Shown: positions 47,802 to 59,739 of the stretch, in pieces
Layout of the letters: each line of letters begins with the position of its first letter
Numbering within the stretch: position 1 is the first letter of the stretch
Position numbers and translations under genes: made by a program
NCBI GenBank assembly: GCA_905221605.1
Contig: CAJNDS010002341.1
Span: 1 to 64,000 of the forward strand
From: Symbiodinium natans
Lineage: Eukaryota > Sar > Dinophyceae > Suessiales > Symbiodiniaceae
DNA: 64,000 bases
Direction: 5' to 3'
The notes under the pieces: generated by a model
The model's input: only the letters and a program-made list of their open reading frames with translations
What the model was told of the DNA's origin: nothing
Database searches by the model: none

Positions 47802-50224
47802 TCACACATCATGCTCTTGGGATCCGCACAAACATGCAAGATCAGAAGCAAGGTCATCAGGTTGCTGCTGCATTTTCAACCACCGCGCTTCTTCATCCGC
47901 TTCCGCCGCTCTTTTCTGCCGACTTTGCCTCGGCACAGCCCCCAATGGCCCCAAATGCAACCCGAGATTGAAGGCTGGAAAAAGACATCTGGAGAATCTG
48001 GAGTCCGCGGCGCTTACCACCCTTGGAGCCCTGCGTTGCGAATGTAACGACAGTGCGTCGGAATTTTCGGCTGTGTATGGCTGTGTAAAGTCCGCAGACC
48101 TTGGCCCGCTTGTTCTTCTTGGCAGGGCCTTTGTTCTTCGTGGAGAGCTTCTTCCTGAAATGCTGAGACACGTGCGGATGCCTCGCAGCAGAAACTTCTG
48201 CTGCGGTTAAGTCCAAGCAACGACACTGTCTTGTCCAGCGCCGCTTGACGACGGTTCTCTTCCTTCTCGCTTGAGATGAATCGCCTGGCACCAATGTCAC
48301 ACAGCTCGAGGTGGCAGATGGTGTAACAGCCCCAGGCCTCTTCGTCCTGGCTTTGGGATCTTCCTCGCAACGCTGCGAAGTGCTCGTGCTCGTGTAAGAG
48401 GCAAGATGAAAGTCACGGATGGTCGTGCCGTGCAAGGTGCGCATGTTAAATACCCACTACTCCAAGGATTCACGGACGTCGCCCGAAAGTTCGGCGAACC
48501 CACTTCACCACGTGGCACTTCAATTTGATAAGCCTAAAGCTTTCAGGATCTTGTCAGCAAGACGCCTCCTCACCCCCCATGTATGCGAAGGCTTACACAG
48601 CACTACCCGCCAGACCATGTCGTTCGAGATGACGCGTGGCGCATGCGACTGTGCCCAAAGCTCCTGCGGGATGCCGGTCAAGTCCCGGAGCAGTCCGGCC
48701 TGACCTGCACACCATCTGAGACGCAATCCATCAGACCATTCACACCACATCACACCACATCCGATACATCCCAATCCAACCCTCATCGCAGTTCGCCTCC
48801 AATCAAGGACAGCGCGCTGCCACTCTTCCCAATCAAGGCCAAAGGCAAATGCCTCTGCTCGGCGATTAGAGACGATTCACAGTCCAACAGTCCACCTGAG
48901 AACTGCACCCACCAGCCCCATCTGAGACCTTGCAGACGTTTCCATCGCACTTCGGAAGCATCGAGGAACTGGGTGCCATGGACGCGTGATGCGGGCAGAA
49001 TTCCGAAACTTGGCGGCCCTGCTCCTGCTACAGTCGTTGTCACTTCGCAGTCGCCAAAAGGATCATCATCCTAGAACAGCCAAGAGCCACAGTCAAAGTC
49101 AACGCGCGCTTGCTTCAGAACTTCAGCTGCCTCTGCTTGGAAAGCCACGGTCACAGGAACCTGGAGCTGCATCTACTTCACGCAAGTACTGTCCCTGCCC
49201 TTTGCTTCGTTGAATCAGTCCTCTTCGTCCCTGATCTTCTCAGCTTGAAGGTCTCCCAACCAGCCAACTTCCTAACGGATGCTTGTGGTTTGACCTGCTT
49301 CTGTCTTGTGCTCTTGGTGGCAGATTGTGGCATCCGATCCATGCAGTTCCGGCTGCCTCATCCGGGCCCAGCAGCGCTTCCACTCGCTTCTCCGCCCGCT
49401 GCAAGTCCTGCTGTTGGTGATTCTTGGCATCCAAGGTTATATAAGGTTATCTTAGGCAAGCTTTGCCACTGAAAGAAACCTGCAGTGTCTAGGGATCTAC
49501 AGGGTCCTTCCAGCGTTGCTTCACATCCTGCCGGTGGTCCTTCTTGGCTTCAATGCGGTCCTGCTCGTTGAATCTGTCATATGCTGTCCCCCAAGCTCTA
49601 CATCAAACGTTCATGATATGATCAGTGCTGTGGATGTTGCTGCGCGTCCTTATGGGCTCTGAATTGCAAGCCGAGGTCTTCAGCTGCAAAAAGAGGAGTT
49701 TCACGAAGGGCTCACAACATGTGCAGAGGTCCTGTCGCTCTTTCTCGATGATCTCGCGAACAGCCCACTTTCTGCGATCCTGCCAATGTCATTGCCTTCA
49801 GTTCAAAAAACTCATCGAAAGGTTAATTAATCTTCACCAATCCATTCATGGACCTGAGGCGCACTGTCAGTCTGCCATGGTCCGAATGGTCTACCCGGTC
49901 TACCCATACCTGGCCCTGTGTCATCGAGGCAAGCGACTAGTGGCGCCCAACTGGCACTAAGAGGGTCCTGCTTTCTTTTTCGGAAGCCGGCAAGGAAGGA
50001 CTCCCTGAAAACAGTGGCTCGCCGCACAGCGATCCCTAGAGCATGAGCTTTGCAGTTGCACCTGCTGGCAGGGTCGAAGGTCACGACCTGATCTTTGTCA
50101 CGCTTTGCCCGCCTGACGTACAGCTACCGACAATGGTTTGCGAATCTGCAGCACCCGGCACGCATTGAAATATGTTGACAGACCATCGCCAGATGTTGTC
50201 AGCCTTTGCTTCACCATGACCTGC
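47802..50224 (-). CDS. Charged coiled-coil protein gene, many small exons
   Basis: A series of minus-strand exons rich in Lys/Glu/Gln/Arg. 50,224-50,119, after 'ccctttcgcag': VMVKQRLTTSGDGLSTYFNA. About 49,780-49,715: RKWAVREIIEKERQDLCTC, ending at GTGAGC. 49,575-49,500: RFNEQDRIEAKKDHRQDVKQ. 49,430-49,340: HQQQDLQRAEKRVEALLGPD. Around 48.7 kb: LTGIPQELWAQSHAPRVISN. 48,318-48,220: GARRFISSEKEENRRQAALD. 48,146-48,090: KLSTKNKGPAKKNKRAK. 48,062-48,014: ENSDALSLHSQRRAPR, then GTAAGC. The last exon, from 47,973, has QKRAAEADEEARWLKMQQQP and ends TGA at 47,802. Composition suggests an intracellular, perhaps nuclear, coiled-coil protein. Whether this is one gene or two is unresolved. Confidence 0.45.
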
Positions 50225-50659
50225 GAAAGGGGAAGGGGATCATGCCCGAGCACTGGATGCAGCAACTCACAGCAACCCGAGCGCACCAACCAAAGGCCTC
50301 AGCGCCAGAGCTTCGCTCGGCCAAGCTGTGCCATGTCACGATGGGATGGCGCCTCTTTCCTAGAAATCAAAAGATCCTGAAACTGAATGTCTCGAAGAGC
50401 AAGGCCACCATGCCACCAGCCCTTCCCTACCAGGCAAGGAGTTCAAGCAGTGCTGGCGAAGGATGTAAAGGTCAACGGTCAATGTCTCGGCATCTGTGAT
50501 CCAGTTGGCCATCCTAGCAATGGTCTTATGCGGCGGCATTGGAATGAAATGCCACTCCGGCGATGTTGACGTGTTTCTTGTACCCGTTCTGGAGTCTTGC
50601 GGCTTTCTCTTCGCGCGGCTCCATCATGCAATCATGCATTCAACAGCAGACGCATAAGC

Positions 50660-51078
50660 CCAACAACTTGCAACTTCGCAGAGGCACCTGCGTCACGTGC
50701 AGGAAATTTTCGTATGCAAAGCTAAACATCATATCCATGACGAGCGCTGCGACAGGGCTTGACCCCACTAATGCAAGGGACGGTGGGACGAGTTGGCACC
50801 AGATAGCACCAGATGATGTGAAACTTCAAGGGATGCCGCCATCACGAACTTCCAACACTTTCCCACAGTCCGATGCAGGGCAGCGCACAGCCCGACGGAG
50901 CCGAGATTTGTCTCTTCTCCGTTCGTGCATCTCGGAAGAAGCCTATGAAATTGTGGGGAAGTGCAGTGCTGCACTAGCCCCTGAAAGACGTTTAGATGCT
51001 GTTCCTCACCTGATCAACTCATGGCAACCCAGACCACTGTCACCGCAGACCACTGGCAAAATGCTTCGCACGTGCTGA
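50660..51078 (+). CDS. Possible unknown protein segment
   Basis: The 3' part of a 171-codon plus-strand frame (SRDLSLLRSCISEEAYEIVG, KCSAALAPERRLDAVPHLIN, ending TGA at 51,078) reads as plausible protein. No domain, and no splice-supported neighbours. Confidence 0.3.
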
Positions 51079-51269
51079 GGTGAGCACATAAGGACAGGAG
51101 TGGCTTGCATCCAGTTGATACTTCGGAGTCCTCAGTGGTGCTTTCTTCTCTCAAACCTATCACGACGCACAGTATACGACCACCTTAGTTGAAGCCGGCT
51201 TAGAAAGGGGCCTCTGCAACTAAAGAAGTCGATCTTGATGCTGGAGCCCTTGTCAAGCACGGACTTCAG

Positions 51270-51667
51270 CACGCAAAAAACAAGGTATGCTCTGAGGTCT
51301 CTGCCGGAATTCCTTCCGCAAGCCACGTGTTTTTCGCATTCCTCTGGTCATCCTTCGAAGGCCCCTGTGAGAAGCGGAGACTGCAGAGCGCAGACATGCG
51401 CAGAGATTCCCTGAACATCAACAGGAATGCAGAATGCGCTGACGCGTGGGCACATGAATTGGTGTGAGCTTTTGCGAGCACTTGTCCACGTCTGGATAGA
51501 TCACCTTTTGAAACAATGGCTCGCATCAGCATCCACCAAACTGACAGGTCTAACCGTCTCACCTCGTCCTCGTTCCCGTTTCGCAAGACACGGAATTCCA
51601 CCTGTCCGCTGCTTGGTACCTTGACCTTGGCATGGTTGTTGTGGCTCTTGAGATGTATATTGTTCAT
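51270..51667 (-). CDS. Possible unknown gene, ATG at 51,667
   Basis: Minus-strand frame of 133 codons. VKVPSSGQVEFRVLRNGNED precedes a GTGAGA donor-like site, and RNAKNTWLAEGIPAETSEHT occurs near the end, so the frame may really be two exons and an intron. No domain recognised. Confidence 0.3.
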
Positions 51668-51689
51668 GTATTGTCCAAGTCATTTGTTC

Positions 51690-52040
51690 AAGCAATGACC
51701 GGCCCTCCCCCGCCGGCCCCTGAAAACCTTAAGTTTGGCTGGCTGGCTCCCTGTCTCTGCTCTCTGTTTCTCCTCTTCCAGAGTGTTAACATTTTCCTCA
51801 AGCGGCAATGGGGGGGGGGGTCGGAGGCCAGTTTAATATTTTCTGTTTCGGCAACATTTCGCCTACCACCAACCACAAGTGAACATTTTGCTCAAGCCAC
51901 GAAGCAAAAGAGAGCAATTGGGACCCAGAGACTCCAAAACCCATCAAAACCCCTTAATTAAGGAATATCCCTTAGATTATCATCGACACCCGAATATGAT
52001 TTAAGGTGTGTTCCTTCATTTGAAGTGGTTTTGGAGTCTC
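51690..52040. other. No gene; short G run at 51,809
   Basis: Contains 'gggggggggg' at 51,809-51,820 and AT-richer DNA. No supported coding sequence. Confidence 0.5.
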
Positions 52041-52049
52041 TGGGGGGGT

Positions 52050-53200
52050 CATCGGCAACCCGATGACCACTGGGTCCCCGACGGTGATGGTCCACAGCCC
52101 CGGGACCGGTCCGTCCTGGGACCCCACATCCCGCTGTGCCAAGGCACACTTCTCAAAACGTGCCATGCCGTGGTATCGCTTATTTTTATTTGTTTTTGAC
52201 ATTTTGGGGCATCTGTGTCCTCCATTTGCTCAAGGTCCCATTCGTTGAAAGGGCCTCTAGTCGGACGGATGAATTCACAGGACGAAGCCGTGTCGAGTGA
52301 GCTTGTGCGACTTGCGAGTCTGCCTGTGATGCAATAAGCTTCATCTTCGCCTTCATCAAATTCCACTCCCGTGTCCTTCACAAAACAGCAAGCAAGTCAA
52401 CAATAGCAAGTACGTACTCAGAAGAATGTCCTCCTTGAACCACCTCTGAGGAGCATTGGGCGGGTCGTCAGGGTTCATTTCGATAGAGTACTTGTCCCCG
52501 GGCAGAATCACCTTTCCATGTTCCGTCATGTTTGTGCTCTCAGCCTCAGTGCGTCTCAGCCTCACAGAGCTCGCTGGCCCGGCCTGATCTGGGCCATCCC
52601 AGTCCCACAGAGCAGGATCACTCCCTGCACAGGGCCGCAAGGATTCGTCACAAAGATGGCGCCGCGTGGGCACATTTTTGGCGTGTCCAAATCCGTCCGG
52701 GTTCAGGTGGAACAGTGTGGATGTGGAAGCTCAGGGACCAGCCATTCACCCTGACTTCTGGGGGTGACATGCTCCTGGAATTCGGTTGGCAAACCCTTCC
52801 ATGCATTTCCATGGCACAATGACTGCCCCCTTGCAGACAGCTAACAGTTTGCACCACAGACACGTCCGGTCCAGATGCGCTTCTGGTAGAGCTCTGCGTT
52901 GCTCGGTGCCTCATCTGTACAGAATGGCAGCCGTGAGTCAGTGCCGTGCGGTGGAACTGCCTAACAAAAACACATGACGAGCATCTCGGATCTTCAGCTA
53001 CCATACACGGACCTGTGTCAAAAGAGTCGGGGCCCCATCAATTGTGATAATACAGAGACGCCAGAGACACCGAGGCCGAGGAGCATGGTAGACGTTCTCC
53101 CCCCAGAAAATGGCGTGAGCATTTGTGCCACCTGGCTCTTACATGCCATAAACGAACACAATGCGCAATAGACTCTGAAGCTCGGAATGTCGCTTCACTT
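52050..53200 (-). CDS. Likely C-terminal exons of the second PKS gene
   Basis: Downstream of the ketosynthase core, minus-strand segments look coding: PDTAKAREAVQRGKSEATFR (about 53.2 kb), KGLPTEFQEHVTPRSQGEWL (about 52.78 kb), HGKVILPGDKYSIEMNPDDP then PNAPQRWFKEDILL (52,520-52,425, ending near a GTACGT donor), and VEFDEGEDEAYCITGRLASR after 'ttttgtgaag' (52,377 on). Dinoflagellate ketosynthases often carry a C-terminal extension after FGFGGTN. I could not fix the frames of the joins, and no AT, KR or carrier motif is seen. Confidence 0.35.
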
Positions 53201-56200
53201 TTTCCTCTCTGCACTGCTTCCCTTGCCTTCGCTGTGTCAGGGGGTCTCGAGCCATGTGCTTGATGAACCCGTGAACACACAAATCGCAAACGTGTTAGTG
53301 CCACCAAAGCCAAAGGAGGACACGTGCACGTTGCCCTGCAAAAGATCATATACAGAATGCACTTGTGCCAAGCAGAAGAAGATAGACATGCACCAAAACA
53401 CGTTGACCAAACCTTCTCTTTCCAACCTGCCTGGGAGTATTGATAAGAGTTCAACTCGCTGTTGAACACTGCATTGAAGCCAGTCTGATCCAAGTGCCTG
53501 AACTGCACAATGACTACTTCCAGAACGAAGCCACTGCAAACTGCACAAGTTGGATCATGTTGGAGCTAGGTTCCGGGACGGATTAAGCTGCCGCAGATGA
53601 CAGCAGGGAATCGCGGAGGAAGCCTTCACCTTGGGACAAGCTCATGGACAAGATGGGTGCGGAAGAACTCGTTTCAAAGCTGTCCCTCACGCACAGCACT
53701 CAAGATTGCTCATTAAGCTGCAGTTCCCGGCCTGAAACACCGCCGCAAGCAGCGAGGTCATGGCTGCTCCACCTGCACACGAACCCGCTGAAGCCATGAA
53801 AATGAGAGCACGGGATGCAGGCATGATGCAGGGGGGGGGGGGGGGCAAGGCCTTCCAAATGGCCAGTCTGCGACTTGTTCGTAACAACGAGCAGAGTCGT
53901 GTCGCGCTGCTCCTTGCACTCTGGATGCAACTCCGAATGTCGACTCAAGAGTCTATGTTCCCTCCACGCCTTGTTCTGAACTTTGCGGACGGCCCCAACT
54001 TCAATGGGATCACCTGCAAGTGCTCAACATCCTGAAAAAAACATGAGGGTCGCAAGATATTGCGACTGGAGAACTTGCCCGTCCCGTCCATACGTGACAG
54101 CGCATCAGGCAGTACACCTGCCTAGTGAGGTTCCTGTTCCGTGACAGCTCCAGACACAAGACCTCATTGAATCTAAGGTCAGATATAACGCGACGCATGT
54201 GAGAGTTGTGTGTCGTCGCAAGTTTCATTGAGAGGCACACTCGGTCGGCGAGATCTTGGCCTGGCAGTCCAGTGGAAGCCGGAACACTGAAACAATCTAA
54301 AACACCTGCTGCCTGCAAATGCACCGCAATACATTGCAACACACTGTAAAGCCGCCGATCTTTCTCATGACTTGAAATCTTGGCCTCGCGGATCGCCTTC
54401 CAAATCACCTCTTCCTGTGAGATGCCTGGCGCATGCAGTTCTGACAGCCAAGTCTAACAGAGTCTGACACACATTTTTCGGCGAACGGTTCAAGCACATC
54501 TTAAGGCAGCTCACTGCTAAACACGCGGAAAAGGCTCAGCCATGCCATGCGAAACTTTTGTCAGGAATACCGTTTGGGGCTGTCAGCGTTGCCGACTTGC
54601 CATTTTGGCCGACCTCCGCTAAAACGACTGCAAAACCGGGCACTGTCGCTGAACCGAACTGCACTTCTGAGCTGACGGCCATAGAGCCTCGCCAAATTGC
54701 ATCCCGTTCATCTGGCAAGTCGCCAGGCTTCAATGTCATGCCAGAACCTCAACCGAGGAAAGGCTTGAGTGTCTACTTCTTGCCCTCGAGGTGCTAGAGT
54801 GCGGTCTTAGTGCCCCGCAACCATCACCCCGCATGTAGCCACCAGCTGTGGCATTGAACGTGCGGCAGCGCATCTGAAGACAAGACTCTCTTTGGGCAAA
54901 ATGAGTTGGTACAAAGAGCCCTGTGCACCCCTGAATGGGGCGATGTGTTGAAGATCCCTTCATGGCTTGATATTCACCAGAAGCCAAGTTGCAGAGGTCA
55001 TGTGGGACTGCGAACTGCCCACGAACGGGAAAGGCCTTGCACACACGGCAGATTCTCAGCAGCATCTGCCAGACTGCTACCATCGCTTCCGTACCCTGCT
55101 TGAATGCATCATGTTGCAGCACGTAGGATTTGCAGATTTGCATGAAATCTCCGCTCAGGCCCGTACGACAAGCACTGATGAATGCCAAGAGCGATGTGGA
55201 ACTCAATCTTGTCGATCCTCAGACAGGCACATGAGGCTTAGTTTCATGTGGCCATCGCCGACGGTCTGCACTCTGAAACAACCTGGGCCGTGTGCGTCTG
55301 ATCCCTGAGCATGAACTTGGCCTTGCAGCAACGACTCATGCAGCGGTCTCTCTGGAGCATTCTCAAACGAATGCAAGGTTGACGCCCAAGCGACCAAGCG
55401 CCCACTCGCCCTTTTCACTGGCTAGGCTGATTAGACTTAGGCTAGGCCGCAAGCAAGATGGGTGGCCGTCAGCGAGGCCGAGCAGGCTGTGTCAGCAACG
55501 TAGTTCGGACCTCTGCACTCAGAGCCATTTCCATCTTCTGACATTTCGCACGTGAGAATCAGAGAGCGGAAAGAATCGGCCTTTCAGGTTGAAGATGAAG
55601 CTGAAGCGATTGGCGATGATGGCTTGGACATTCGCCGATCCTTGCCTGGCCGTCGTTGTCACATGCAGGGCCCCATTGCATATGTGGGGACAAAACATAA
55701 GGGCGGCACAGCTCAGGAGTCTTGGGGAGCGAATCATAATCATCCTCAGGCCAGATGGCAAATCTGTAGAATTCAATCCACTGCGTGCACTTCTCAAGAT
55801 CTAAGAGAATGAACTCCACACGTCCTTGTCCAAGCCCACGGACACGCCGGCATGGTGTGGAGTGCCTGGAATGTTTAAGCTGGACTAGCTTTGCTGGGGC
55901 CGCCGGGCTTGGTTGTTGGTCAAACATCTGCAAGGGCCAACCCAGCCAGCCAGACGGCTGGCTATGTCTTTCGTAATCCTGCAGAGCAGTTGCAGAAGGC
56001 GCGCTGCAACATGTTTGAGCATTTGTTGCAGAAGGCTCAGCCGTCTCAGAATAGTTGGGCTGCGAGAAGGTAAGATGAAGTGAAAAAAGCTCAGGATCGC
56101 TCCCCATCTTGAAGAGGTTCTGCGCGCCGACCTACCCCAAATGACTCTCCAAGTGTGCAAAATGGCTTCACATGGCTTCACTAAATGGATTGATGTGAGG

Positions 56201-56477
56201 CTTCTCCAGCCTCTCGGGTGGAAGCAGGGACGGGAGAGGAGGGAGGGAGGGAGAGAAAGAGCTAGAGCGAGAGAGAGAGCGAGAGAGAGAGAGAGAGCGA
56301 GAGAGAGAGGGAGAGAGAGTGAGAGACAGAGAGAGCGAGAAAGCGAGAGAGCGGGAGAGAGAGTGGGAGAGAGAGAGGGGGAGAGAGAGGGAGAGAGAGA
56401 GAGAAGAACAACAAAAACACGCAAATAAAAACAAAGAAAAAAGAGAGAGAGAGTGAGAAAAGAAACAAAGAGAGAGT

Positions 56478-56510
<33 letters not shown>

Positions 56511-57726
56511 TGAGTGAGCAAGAGAGAGGGTGAGGGAGAGAGAAAGAGAGGAGGAGAGAAAAGGGCCAGAAAGGGTTTCACTGCTCAGAGCACCTCAAAG
56601 CAACCCGGAACTTCAGGGCAGCGCAAACCCTCCAAAGGACATCGCGCGAACGCAAAGGCAACAAAAACGAGGAATTCTTTCCTTTGACCATCTCCATCCT
56701 ACAGCCAAGCGATGTGGGAGCCCAGCTACCGTTTTTCGAACAGGTAGTGAATGGATGCTTGGCCGAAGTCTGCCGAAGTCTTCTGTCGCGCGACTCTCCG
56801 CGGAATTCTCTGCGGGTGGGCACTCCAGGCCCGCGCTCAGAGGTAATGACAGGCGACTTCAGCGACAGAAGCTCAGGGCATTCTCCAGAGCTGAGCGCCA
56901 ATATTTCCTGCTTTGTGTTCTGAACGCATGGCGAAACATAGTGCCACCGGTACCCAAGCACAGACGGGCCTCCGCACAAGTTACTCGCGGAGCCGACACC
57001 GGGCGAGGAGGCGAGGAGAATGGTTGACTTCAATCTAACAACGCGACACCAAGGGTGGAGAACAAGAGGAAGACGGATGACAATCGGCGGCGAGGGAGGA
57101 AGACGAAGAAGGGAGGAAGAAGGGAGCAAGATTCAACTTAGTTGAAAGTCATGAGTGTGTCCTGGGCAGGTGGCCCACCAAGACTTCTGAAAACACAGGT
57201 GCCTCCAGCACGTGCCGCTGCATGGGGTCCATTCCCCGTGCCTATGCAAAGCACAGGTTTAAACAATTTTGCACAGATGATCAGATCGTGGTTGAAGTGT
57301 TTATGACACCCAGATGGAAGTGGCACTGCACATCCCACAGCAAGCCCTTGCCTCGTTGATTGCAATCTGGAAGTACTTATGATCAAACAGCTCGATGCCT
57401 TCGACGTACCTGGCACTACATCACTAAACATTCGCTTCCGAGCTGCTTCCCAGAAAGCGTGTTTGCGATACGCAACAGATTCCGTCTCAGTCAACTTGCA
57501 TTTGCTTGAGACAGGAAAGCTGCCATGGCTCTTGCGCCAGGTCACGATTGATGCTTCACCACCGATTGCCAGTTCTGACCGGGCAGCGCATGGTCACAAG
57601 CAGTTCTGCCAAGTTGGATTGCCAAGCATTGTTCTCCTGCTACCCTGCCTGAGCCTCGTCTGGGTCTTCGCAGTAGTATACGGAAATGTCCCATCGCGTA
57701 ATGGGTATTTCCACCTTGAGAAGTTT
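52050..57726 (-). CDS. Second PKS gene: ketosynthase, dinoflagellate type
   Basis: Exons read right to left. 57,726-57,644: VEIPITRWDISVYY. 57,409-57,352: YVEGIELFDHKYFQIAINE. 55,865-55,815: GVSVGLDKDVW. 55,645-55,579: GSANVQAIIANRFSFIFNL. 55,510-55,448: NYVADTACSASLTATHLAC, catalytic Cys codon 55,484-55,482. From 55,207: IEFHIALGIHQCLSYGP. From 54,873: RTFNATAGGYMRGDGCG. 54,627-54,571: VGQNGKSATLTAPN. From 54,425: ISQEEVIWKAIREA. 54,172-54,122: HGTGTSL. 54,013-53,970: GDPIEVGAVRKVQ. 53,912-53,852: NKSQTGHLEG. 53,772-53,700: GAAMTSLLAAVFQ. 53,502-53,431: HLDQTGFNAVF. 53,335-53,269: VHVSSFGFGGTN. Most joins are in phase. The FNATAGGYxRGDG form recalls dinoflagellate single-domain ketosynthases (family knowledge). 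The N-terminal exon and the MDPxQR exon were not found. Confidence 0.8.
53828..53846. repeat. Poly-G run (poly-C in the PKS sense strand)
   Basis: About 15 G in the intron between 53,852 and 53,772 of the second ketosynthase; on the coding strand it is a pyrimidine run just after the GC donor. Confidence 0.9.
54122..54172 (-). pseudogene. Ketosynthase HGTGT exon with frame anomaly
   Basis: In one frame the exon starts FNEVLCLE, matching the family stretch just before EAHGTGT. The HGTGTSL codons themselves are in the next frame, separated by four bases (ctgt) where one alanine codon is expected. An in-frame reading of the whole exon is open but gives SCHGTGT, losing the conserved EA. Either a one-base insertion disrupts the gene here, or the motif has diverged, or the base call is wrong. 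Confidence 0.5.
56225..56572. repeat. Long (GA)n tract
   Basis: About 340 bases of GAGAGAGC/GGGAGA words, interrupted by a short A-rich piece at 56,405-56,445. It lies in the large gap between ketosynthase exons at 57.35 and 55.87 kb, so it is probably intronic and CT-rich in the transcript. Confidence 0.95.
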
Positions 57727-57799
57727 CTTCATTGCAGCATGCATGCAAGCTTTTGTTATGTGCGTTGTTCATCCACGACGAATTTCTACCCCACGATTT

Positions 57800-59110
57800 A
57801 TCTTTGACCCCTCGCCGCCTGCCCTGTGTCTTGTGTCCGCTGGCGCCTCAACACTCATCCTTTCTCTGGGTTTAGCTCCACACTCCAGGCCCAGCAGACT
57901 GTGTGGGTTCTGGTACAGTGGGAGGCTGTGAGGCTTCGAATCTTGAACCCCCCGGGTGCTTTTGCTGGCGGTCCTGAGTAGTCCTGAGTTGTGAGAGGCT
58001 TCTCATGGCTTATGGTTACAGCAAGGTTGGCCCTTTCGAAACCTTTTTAGCCCGCCTGGAGTCGTTGAGTGACTCCATCCTTCTCAAGCGCTCCCCGAAA
58101 GCTCCTTTGAGAGCACTCCACTCCCCTGAGCACTCCACCCCTGAGTCCGTGCATGCACTCAGGCCCGCCCGGTACCTGACAAGAGGCTTGGGGAATGGCT
58201 AGGACTAGGAGGAATACTTTGGACCCTTATGTCATGTTATGCCATGTTAAGTGCTCAGAATGCTAAGGCTGCTGGGGGCTGCTAAGGCCGCTACGGCACT
58301 TGTATTGTGAGGTGCAGCTGACGCACAAGTGGCATATGTTTTGCAACTCTCTCACACGATCGGCAGTATGCACAGCCCTGACTGTTGGTCATGGGCTGCT
58401 TAGCTGCCTGGTCTCAAGCCGAGTCTCAAGAGCGGGGATGTGGCACATGGTGCCAAAATCTCTACCCGCAAGAGGTGCTTGGCCAAGAGGGGCTGAAGCT
58501 TGGAGCCCTTCGAGCCGCTGTCTTTTCAAATTTCGCGCCAGCCGCAGCTTAGGTCTGGAACATGAGCACAAGTGACAGAGATTTTTCGTTCCAAAGATGA
58601 ACCGGCCTGCGGCGAAGCGCAAAAATCGGATTAGACTTTTTAGTAAAGCATGAGAAGACTGTGGGTCGCCCTGGTGAAGCTCCAGCCAGATCTCAAGATG
58701 TTCAGACTTTTATTTCCCTGGTTTATATGGCAGCAGCTCTGGCAACATTATGGCAACTCAAGACAACCAGAAAAGTTTACATAGACGAGAAGAAGGATGC
58801 TTCCGCAGGTGGCGCTGGAATCCCGCAAAGCGAGCGCAACGCTTGCACTTGAAATGAAGCTAAGCGTGCTCATAAAGCGTATGGTTGTACACGTAGACAG
58901 ATTGCTTACACCGCACCATCAGAGCAACATGTGTTATCACGAGCTCTGTCAGGCAGGATTGCAAGCTTCAAACTGGACACTCATTCGCCAGAACGGAGAG
59001 CCAGGTTTCGTCGGCGCAGGTTTCATCTCGACGCTTGGATTGGTGTGCACAGTCTGCACTGCCTTCGCTCAGGTAGGCCTCCACTCTGCGCAGCTGGACC
59101 ACTCTCTGGA
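57800..59110. other. No gene assigned upstream of the second PKS exons
   Basis: The ketosynthase N-terminus (IAIxGM...PGG) should lie here on the minus strand, but I found no matching exon. Frames at 58.4-58.6 kb and 58.8-59.2 kb show no family motif. Confidence 0.35.
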
Positions 59111-59127
59111 AACTCTCCGGCTTCTTG

Positions 59128-59190
59128 CTCACCTTCTTGAGATACATGTTGAGCTCCAGGACATAGAGATTGTGGGTCGCCTGGTCAGGG
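59128..59190 (-). CDS. Possible exon of unknown gene
   Basis: After 'ctccctgaccag' the minus strand reads ATHNLYVLELNMYLKK and ends at a clean AAG|GTGAGC donor. Too short for identification; it could belong to the 5' part of the second PKS gene or to a separate gene. Confidence 0.3.
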
Positions 59191-59739
59191 AGTAGGTCCT
59201 TCTGTGGAAGGACGCTCGCAGATTTCCGATTCTGAGTCAACCAAGACGAAGCTCTTGGCGACTGAGCCGATTGAGCCGACTGCGCACAACTCCCACCGCA
59301 GCCCATGTCTCAAGAGTGACTAAGCGCTGCAGCAGGGTGACATGAAATGTGAGCCACGGCCTGCAACGAAGTCAGACAACAGGTTGTTGCAGAATCTTCC
59401 ATTGAGGCTCCTCTGAATGTTGCAAAGAGTCTGCAAGCTTTTTATCTGGCGAGGGCAGATCGATCTGTCGGCTGGATCACGCTTGGGCCGTGGAGGCGCA
59501 AACCTTGCTAACAGTTCTGCCAGCCCAGGTCTGTGACCTTCACACCAAGTTCCGCGAGTAATTGTGTAAGCAGGGACTCAGCAGTTTGGGGTGCGGTGGC
59601 GACTCGCCTCGATTCGTCGATCGATGCGCAGACGGCTCCTGGTGCTGACCAGCATCAGGAAACTCTTTGATACTCCAAATATGCGGAAGACAAACTTCAA
59701 ACTGGTTACTTTGGTCAGTCAGTTCCTCTCTAAGTTCAA

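Noticed and set aside
55589-55804. Plus-strand ORF with an apparent 'tttcag|G' acceptor and LRSLGERIIIILRPDGK
   Set aside because: It is antisense to the strongly supported ketosynthase exon 55,645-55,579 on the minus strand.
55885-56581. Ser/Leu-only ORFs over the GA tract
   Set aside because: Artefact of the (GA)n microsatellite.
57415-57545. Minus-strand frame with AFWEAARKRMFSDVVPG, resembling a ketosynthase FWE region
   Set aside because: It falls inside the intron between the exons ending at 57,644 and starting at 57,409, which join in phase into the family sequence without it.
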